Shown here: piece after piece, positions 15,111 through 19,686 of the stretch
How positions within the stretch are numbered: the first letter of the stretch is position 1
Layout: each line of letters starts with the position of its first letter
The notes under the pieces: model-generated
Databases searched by the model: none
Told to the model about the DNA's origin: nothing
What the model saw: only the letters and a program-made list of their open reading frames with translations
Position numbers and translations under genes: made by a program
DNA from: Deltaproteobacteria bacterium
Lineage (GTDB): Bacteria; SAR324; NAC60-12
Reading direction: 5' to 3'
Length of the DNA stretch: 19,686 bases
NCBI GenBank assembly: GCA_002716165.1
Contig: PAZT01000034.1
Span: forward strand, 1-19,686

Positions 15111-15163
15111 AAGCCGGCGTACAAATTTTCATAAAACCTCATTCAGAACATAACATTAAAAAG

Positions 15164-16462
15164 ATGACTTTAATTGCAGAACGAAATTCACGTATTTTTT
15201 CAGAAAATGCCTTTAAAATAGCTCCACATATTTTTCGCGTGGAACAGCAGAAAGGTGAAATCATAAAACTGAATCTTGGTGAGCCTGATTTTGCCTTACC
15301 CCTCCATATAAAGAATGAAATCAAAAGACAGCTGGATCTAGACAATACAAAATACTGTGACCCAAAAGGATTGCTCTCCCTACGTGAAGCAATCTCCACT
15401 CAGATCAACCATACTAGAGGATTGCAAAAAACTCCGGAACATGTGGTTGTTTTTCCGGGCGGGAAGCCGCCAATTGGTCTTGCACAGCAGGTCTACTGTG
15501 ATCCGGGAGACGAGGTTATTTATCCTAGTCCCGGATTCCCAATTTATGAATCTTTCATCAGATATGTTGGAGCAGTTCCTGTTCCTCTGCATCTTAAAGA
15601 AACTGCCAACTTCACTTTCCCGCCTGAAGAACTCGCAGAAAAAATTACACCAAAAACAAAACTCATCTATTTCAACTTCCCATCCAATCCAACTGGAGCA
15701 GTTGCATCGGCTAAACAACTTGAAGATTACGCTAATGTTATACTTAAAAATTGCTCGAAAGACATTCGTATTTACTCAGATGAAATATATGAAAACATAA
15801 TTTTTGATGGAAAGAAGCATCATTCAATTTCTTCAATTAATGAAATTAGAGACAGAACAATTATTGCTAGCGGTTTCTCTAAAACTTTTGCCTGGACAGG
15901 TGGAAGAATCGGTTATGCTGTTTTCCCAACTGTTGAAGAAGCAGAGATTTTCAAAAATATAAACATTAATTATTTCTCTTGCGTACCACCATACAATCAG
16001 GAAGCTGCCCGAGAAGCGTTAGAAAATCCACTGTCGAAAACGGCTGTGCAAACGATGGTTGATACTTTTGAATTGCGTAGAAATCTAATCTGGGATCAAA
16101 TCAAAAAAATTCCTGGTATAAACTGCTTAAAACCGGGTGGTGCATTTTATCTTTTTCCAAATATTTCTGAAATATGCGAAAATCTAGATTTGATAAATAA
16201 ACATAAAAGCCTTTCTCCAAGAGAACAGGGATCTCCGGCCAAACTTTTTCAAATGTTTTCACTTTACGAACATCAAGTAGCCGTATTGGGTAGAGATTCT
16301 TTTGGAAAAATAGGAGCAGACGGTAAACACTTCATCCGTATTTCAATAGCGGCTGAACAATCTGTTCTAGAAGAGGGTATCCGACGAATAAAATCAGCAG
16401 TGAAAGATGTTTCCGGACTTGATAGATTTTTGAAAAAGCGTCCTGACATGATTTTTTTTTAA
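15164..16462 (+). CDS. Class I/II pyridoxal-phosphate aminotransferase
   Basis: This 432-residue PLP enzyme has the aspartate-aminotransferase fold (fold type I). Counting from the ATG at 15164: NLGEPDF (about 37-43), KYCDPKGLLSLREAI (about 63-77), the PLP-contact FPGGKPPIGLAQQ (about 97-109), NFPSNPTGA with Asn175 (about 171-179), YSDEIYE with Asp206, the Schiff-base Lys240 in SGFSKTFAWTGGRIGY, and a C-terminal RISIA with the carboxylate-binding Arg. All core residues are kept. The open frame extends 5' to a TTG at 15050 inside the membrane-protein gene, but conservation begins after 15164, which I take as the start. It is about 35 residues longer than common AspC-like enzymes, partly from a C-terminal insertion near LDLINKHKSLSPREQGSPAK. 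The amino donor cannot be told from sequence. Confidence 0.9.
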   Translation: MTLIAERNSRIFSENAFKIAPHIFRVEQQKGEIIKLNLGEPDFALPLHIKNEIKRQLDLDNTKYCDPKGLLSLREAISTQINHTRGLQKTPEHVVVFPGGKPPIGLAQQVYCDPGDEVIYPSPGFPIYESFIRYVGAVPVPLHLKETANFTFPPEELAEKITPKTKLIYFNFPSNPTGAVASAKQLEDYANVILKNCSKDIRIYSDEIYENIIFDGKKHHSISSINEIRDRTIIASGFSKTFAWTGGRIGYAVFPTVEEAEIFKNININYFSCVPPYNQEAAREALENPLSKTAVQTMVDTFELRRNLIWDQIKKIPGINCLKPGGAFYLFPNISEICENLDLINKHKSLSPREQGSPAKLFQMFSLYEHQVAVLGRDSFGKIGADGKHFIRISIAAEQSVLEEGIRRIKSAVKDVSGLDRFLKKRPDMIFF

Positions 16463-16496
16463 ATTTGCATAATTTTAATATTTTTAAAAGACTCCT

Positions 16497-16526
16497 TTGA
16501 ATTTAAGGACTTTCGATTAACATAAT
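16497..16526 (+). promoter_or_regulatory. Candidate promoter for the SthA-like gene
   Basis: TTGAAT (16497-16502) and CATAAT (16521-16526) are separated by 18 bases, facing the flavoprotein gene and giving a leader of about 70 bases. A Shine-Dalgarno AAGGA lies at about 16594-16598 before the ATG at 16605. Sequence match only. Confidence 0.38.
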
Positions 16527-16604
16527 TAAACTTACTCAGAATTAACACAATCTTCATTTTAAACTTTTCAACATAAACTTTCAAACAGGCAAATAAGGAT
16601 AATT

Positions 16605-18014
16605 ATGCAGGAAATAATTCATTACGATATAGTGGTAATCGGCTCTGGTCCTGCAGGAGAAAAAGCCGCAATGCAGGCTAGCAAACTCAAAAAAAGAGTG
16701 GCCCTGATTGAAAAGCTTCCCCGGTTAGGTGGGGCCTCACTCCACACCGGAACAGTCCCCTCAAAATCACTCCGTGAAACGGTGCATCACCTCGCATTAC
16801 TGCGCCAACAGACTCATGGCATTGATATTAAATTTAAGGAAAATCTAACAACTAAGGAGTTAATGCATCGTAAGGAAATGGTGATACAGGACCAAGAAAG
16901 TTCACTGCGACGTAATTTTGAAAAAAACCACATCACTGTTATAGAAGGGACAATTCGATTTCTTTCATCCACAAGGCTTGAAATTCATCCATCAAATGAA
17001 GATGACAAATATGAAATCACATCAGACTACACAATTATTGCTACGGGCTCTTCCCCACGAAGGCCTAAATGGGCACCTTTTGATAATGAATGTGTTTTTG
17101 ATTCAGACACGATCCTTGAAATTAAACATCTTCCAAAAAAAGTAACCATAATTGGTGCAGGCGTAATCGGCTGTGAATATGCCTCTATTTTTTCAAAAAT
17201 GGGTATCCGAGTGAACCTTATAGCACGTAACCGAAATATCCTTCCCTTTGTAGATAATCAGATTGTTCAAAATTTGATGTACCAGATGCGTAATCAGCGA
17301 GTTACTCTGCGTCTGGGAGAAAATGTCGAGGATATTCAAAAAATAAATTCTGAAGAGGTACATGTAATCTTAGAAAGCAGAAAAATTCTTCCGTGCTCCA
17401 CGGTAATGGTTGCTGCGGGAAGATTTGCAAATTCTGGAGGAATGAACCTAGAAAAAGTTGGTATTGAGCTTGGAAGCAATGGTCTGATAAAAACTAATGC
17501 TAGTTTCCAGACAGCCCAATCAAATATATATGCAGTCGGAGATGTGGTTGGATTCCCAGGACTTGCTTCAACCTCAATAACACAGGCACGTTTTGCCGTG
17601 CTGCATGCTTTTGGTCAGCTTAAGTCGGAGGAAATGCCTCAAGAACTGCCTTTAGGAATTTGGACAATTCCAGCAGTTTCAATGGTGGGTAAGACTGAAG
17701 AAGAATTAACTGATGCTCGCATACCCTACGAAATTGGAATTGCACATTTTAAAGAGCTTTCACGAGCTCACATAATGGCTGAAGAGGAGGGAATTCTTAA
17801 AATTCTATTTGATCCAGAGACACGAAAAATTTTGGGAATACATATAATCGGCCCTCATGCTGCAGAAATGATTCATCTTGGTCATTCTGTAATGTACTTC
17901 GGTGGAACCATCAATTACTTCATGAATACGGTCTTTAATTCTCCCACTCTTGATGAAGCCTATCGTGTTGCCGCATTTAACGGAATGAACCGTCTTGATC
18001 ACGAATCACTTTAA
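16605..18014 (+). CDS. sthA: SthA-like soluble NAD(P) transhydrogenase
   Basis: This 469-residue FAD protein of the pyridine nucleotide-disulfide oxidoreductase group has an FAD-binding GSGPAG (13-18), an ATGSSPRRP hinge (147-154), an NAD(P)-binding IGAGVIGCEYAS (183-194), the second FAD motif IYAVGDVVGFPGLAS (308-322), and a dimerisation domain ending near HVIGPHAAEM-like sequence and FNSPTLDEAYRVAA. The redox-active CxxxxC of lipoamide dehydrogenases is replaced by GGASLHTGTVPSKSLR (42-57), with no Cys at either site. E. coli SthA also lacks the functional pair, so the best assignment is soluble transhydrogenase, balancing NADH and NADPH in the cytoplasm. An unknown cysteine-free flavoprotein reductase is the alternative. 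Length is normal (about 465). It appears monocistronic, with its own candidate promoter, and converges with the desulfhydrase pseudogene. Confidence 0.88.
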   Translation: MQEIIHYDIVVIGSGPAGEKAAMQASKLKKRVALIEKLPRLGGASLHTGTVPSKSLRETVHHLALLRQQTHGIDIKFKENLTTKELMHRKEMVIQDQESSLRRNFEKNHITVIEGTIRFLSSTRLEIHPSNEDDKYEITSDYTIIATGSSPRRPKWAPFDNECVFDSDTILEIKHLPKKVTIIGAGVIGCEYASIFSKMGIRVNLIARNRNILPFVDNQIVQNLMYQMRNQRVTLRLGENVEDIQKINSEEVHVILESRKILPCSTVMVAAGRFANSGGMNLEKVGIELGSNGLIKTNASFQTAQSNIYAVGDVVGFPGLASTSITQARFAVLHAFGQLKSEEMPQELPLGIWTIPAVSMVGKTEEELTDARIPYEIGIAHFKELSRAHIMAEEEGILKILFDPETRKILGIHIIGPHAAEMIHLGHSVMYFGGTINYFMNTVFNSPTLDEAYRVAAFNGMNRLDHESL

Positions 18015-18094
18015 ACATGTATAAAATATTTTGTGCTTATTACAAATTTATTTACGCATAAAAATTTTATTTTATAATAGGCAAATTTGAAATA

Positions 18095-19050
18095 TTAAGC
18101 CGTTAAAATATCTAGATAGGCGAATAAAGCTACAGAGCCTCCCGTGTGAAGAAAAACAATGTTATCACCTTTAATGAAATGTTTCTTTCTTATAAGATCT
18201 ATCAATCCAGCCATTCCTTTTCCTGAATAGACGGGATCCAGTAAGATACCTTCTTCACAAGCCATTAATTGCACTGCTTCAATCATTTCTTCGGTGGGTT
18301 TGCCATATCCTGTACCTACATAATCTACATTTGCAACAATAATGTCTCAATTAACACTTCCTGATATTTCAAGGAATTCATTTGTTCTTTGGACAAAGGC
18401 AAAAACCTTTTCCTCTTGAGCTTTTTTTCCAACACCGACACAAATACCCAAGACTGGGATTCCACTTCTTGTTCCTTCCAACCCAGAGAGAAGCCCGGCC
18501 TGGGTGCCTGCGCTTCCAGTTGAAGTGACCAGGTGATCTACCTTCAAACCACTATCGTTGATCTGACCTACCAATTCCATAGCGCAATTTACATACCCAA
18601 GTACACCTGTGGGGTTTGATCCTCCTCTAGGAATAATATAAGGTGTACCACCTTTTTTCTTTATTTCTTCAGCACTTTCTAAAAGTGCTGCATCCATTTT
18701 AGATCCAGCTTGAACAGTCTTAATTGATGCTCCAAAGAGTCTATTGAGCAAAACATTGCCATTTTCGAGATATTCTGGATCTTCACTTTTTGTCCTCAGG
18801 CTGCAGTTTGTCGAACGTGATTTGATTGAGTTGCACCCTGTGTTATTATCGTATCAGCATTTTTTTGAAAAGCTTCTCCCATGAGAAATTCAAGTTTGCG
18901 TGTTTTGTTTCCTCTAGTTGCAAGAACATTACAATCATCTCGTTTAATAAAGATCTGAGAACCTCCAAGCAGTTTACTAAGATTTTATAGCGGTTCAAGA
19001 GGAGTAGGAAGATGGGCAAATTTAAGACGGGGAAATCGTGAAATGTTCAT
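18095..19050 (-). pseudogene. dcyD: D-cysteine desulfhydrase/ACC deaminase-family pseudogene
   Basis: Pieces of one PLP fold-type II enzyme are spread over two frames. The ATG at 19050 begins MNISRFPRLKFAHLPTPLEPL, then TAA (18987-18985) interrupts. The frame continues with IKRDDCNVL, RGNKTRKLEFL (PLP lysine) and GATQSNHVRQTAA until TGA (18798-18796). The continuation (KSEDPEYLENGN...) is in another frame, and compared with E. coli DcyD roughly 40 bases appear to be missing here. The second half keeps IIPRGGSNPTGVLGYV, STGSAGTQAGL and GVGKKAQEEKV, is cut by TGA (18349-18347) at a probable Trp position, and ends with GILLDPVYSGKGMAGLIDLI and FLHTGG. An intact enzyme would split D-cysteine to pyruvate, sulfide and ammonia. 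It lies 51 bases after hisN on the same strand. Four lesions make expression of an active enzyme unlikely. Confidence 0.88.
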
Positions 19051-19101
19051 AGATTTTTTAGAATATTTTGATTAAAAGATTGAATGTCCCTATAACTTTT
19101 A

Positions 19102-19686
19102 TTAATTCAGCAAACTTATAGCTTGCTTGTGTAATTCTTCTGACGCAGCGGCCAAAACACATCCGTCCCAGTTTCCATCGAAAGAAGTACTTCCATTCCA
19201 ATCACTGATAATTCCTCCCGCAGATTCCACCACCGGTATAAGAGCCATTAAATCATATATTTTCATATTGGCTTCAATTACCAAATCAATAAATCCTGAT
19301 GCTAGGAGTCCGTAGTTATAACAATCCCCCCCAAATCGGGGCAACTTTACCTTTGAGGAAACACGATCAAATAATCGTTTTTGCAAAATGTTAAACATTT
19401 TCGGGTCAGTACTATATAGAATTGCCTGGCTAATTTTTTCCTTTCCAGAAACTTTGCAGACTTTTTTTTTCTTATCAACATCAGATGAATAGAAAAAACA
19501 ATCTTCACCACTTTCAGAAAACCACCGTTCATGCAAGATAGGAATATCTATTATACCGAGCTGTGGGACATTATTTTCAAGCAGAGAAATCAAAGTGCCA
19601 AAGATGGGCATACCAGACACAAAACTTCTTGTTCCGTCTATGGGATCTATCACCCATTTCCATCTACTGCCAGTATTTTTAAAACC
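19102..19686 (-). CDS. hisN: Histidinol-phosphatase, inositol-monophosphatase fold (5' part missing)
   Basis: The frame stays open to the window edge, so about 194 C-terminal codons are present and the N-terminus lies outside. The metal/phosphate motif WVIDPIDGTRSFVSGMPIFG is near the edge, followed by an IDIPILHERWF block, then GDCYNYGLLASGFIDLVIE, the family C-terminal motif (IYDLMALIPVVESAGG) and SDWNG. The GDCYxYGLLA and YDxxALxPVxExAGG patterns match HisN-type histidinol-phosphatases more than general inositol monophosphatases. It would remove phosphate from histidinol phosphate, the penultimate stage of histidine synthesis, with Mg2+, in the cytoplasm. A GTG at 19653 is not the real start because conserved sequence continues upstream. 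No other his gene is in view; inositol-phosphatase activity is the alternative. Confidence 0.88.
   Translation of the reverse strand, partial: GFKNTGSRWKWVIDPIDGTRSFVSGMPIFGTLISLLENNVPQLGIIDIPILHERWFSESGEDCFFYSSDVDKKKKVCKVSGKEKISQAILYSTDPKMFNILQKRLFDRVSSKVKLPRFGGDCYNYGLLASGFIDLVIEANMKIYDLMALIPVVESAGGIISDWNGSTSFDGNWDGCVLAAASEELHKQAISLLN

Noticed and set aside
15050..15163. Upstream TTG start for the class I/II aminotransferase
   Set aside because: It would add 38 residues overlapping the membrane-protein gene with no family similarity; the ATG at 15164 begins just before the conserved sequence.
1..19686. CRISPR array, insertion sequence, prophage or defence system
   Set aside because: I saw no regularly spaced repeats, transposase, integrase, phage or defence motifs on either strand.

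Overview
The window is visibly AT-rich and gene-dense, and it looks like a chromosomal segment of a free-living Gram-negative bacterium. Evidence for this is a predicted lipoprotein, an outer-membrane-barrel-like secreted protein, a glutaminyl-tRNA synthetase and a tRNA-Leu with its CCA encoded in the DNA. A LigE-type glutathione transferase, a trimethylamine-dehydrogenase-like flavoprotein and a HisN-type phosphatase suggest a marine proteobacterium or an SAR324-like lineage. That placement is inference; no rRNA or other decisive marker is present. I see no CRISPR array, insertion sequence, integrase or phage gene.

Left part (1-2286), minus strand: the 5' end of an ABC transporter ATPase cut by the window edge, a tRNA-Leu (anticodon UAG), a small membrane-anchored GOLD-like protein, a uridine-kinase-like P-loop kinase, and a secreted coiled-coil protein that overlaps the kinase start by 4 bases. 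The plus strand then starts with a TPR lipoprotein (2466-3047).

Housekeeping block (3242-8269), plus strand: a stand-alone AICAR transformylase lacking the IMP cyclohydrolase half of PurH, a glutathione S-transferase, GlnRS, and a secreted putative outer-membrane protein closely spaced behind glnS.

Amine block (8488-13082), plus strand: a class III omega-aminotransferase, a TMADH-family 6-S-cysteinyl-FMN/4Fe-4S amine dehydrogenase whose start lies inside the aminotransferase gene (14-base overlap), and an agmatinase-family ureohydrolase. The ureohydrolase carries two in-frame stop codons and a changed metal ligand, so it is called a pseudogene. In the dehydrogenase, two of the three aromatic residues that hold trimethylamine in classical TMADH are acidic. 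I infer that the cluster handles a primary or di-amine (agmatine/putrescine- or histamine-like), not trimethylamine, and that the ureohydrolase step is decaying.

Right part (13283-19686): folP on the minus strand; then on the plus strand an unknown polytopic membrane protein, a class I/II aminotransferase and an SthA-like flavoprotein; then on the minus strand a D-cysteine desulfhydrase pseudogene (two nonsense codons, a frameshift with apparent deletion, and a TGA at a probable Trp position) and the 3' part of hisN, cut by the window edge.

Two of about 18 protein genes are broken, and both would act on small nitrogen compounds. Either the genome is shedding accessory amine metabolism or the assembly has errors; read-level data would decide.
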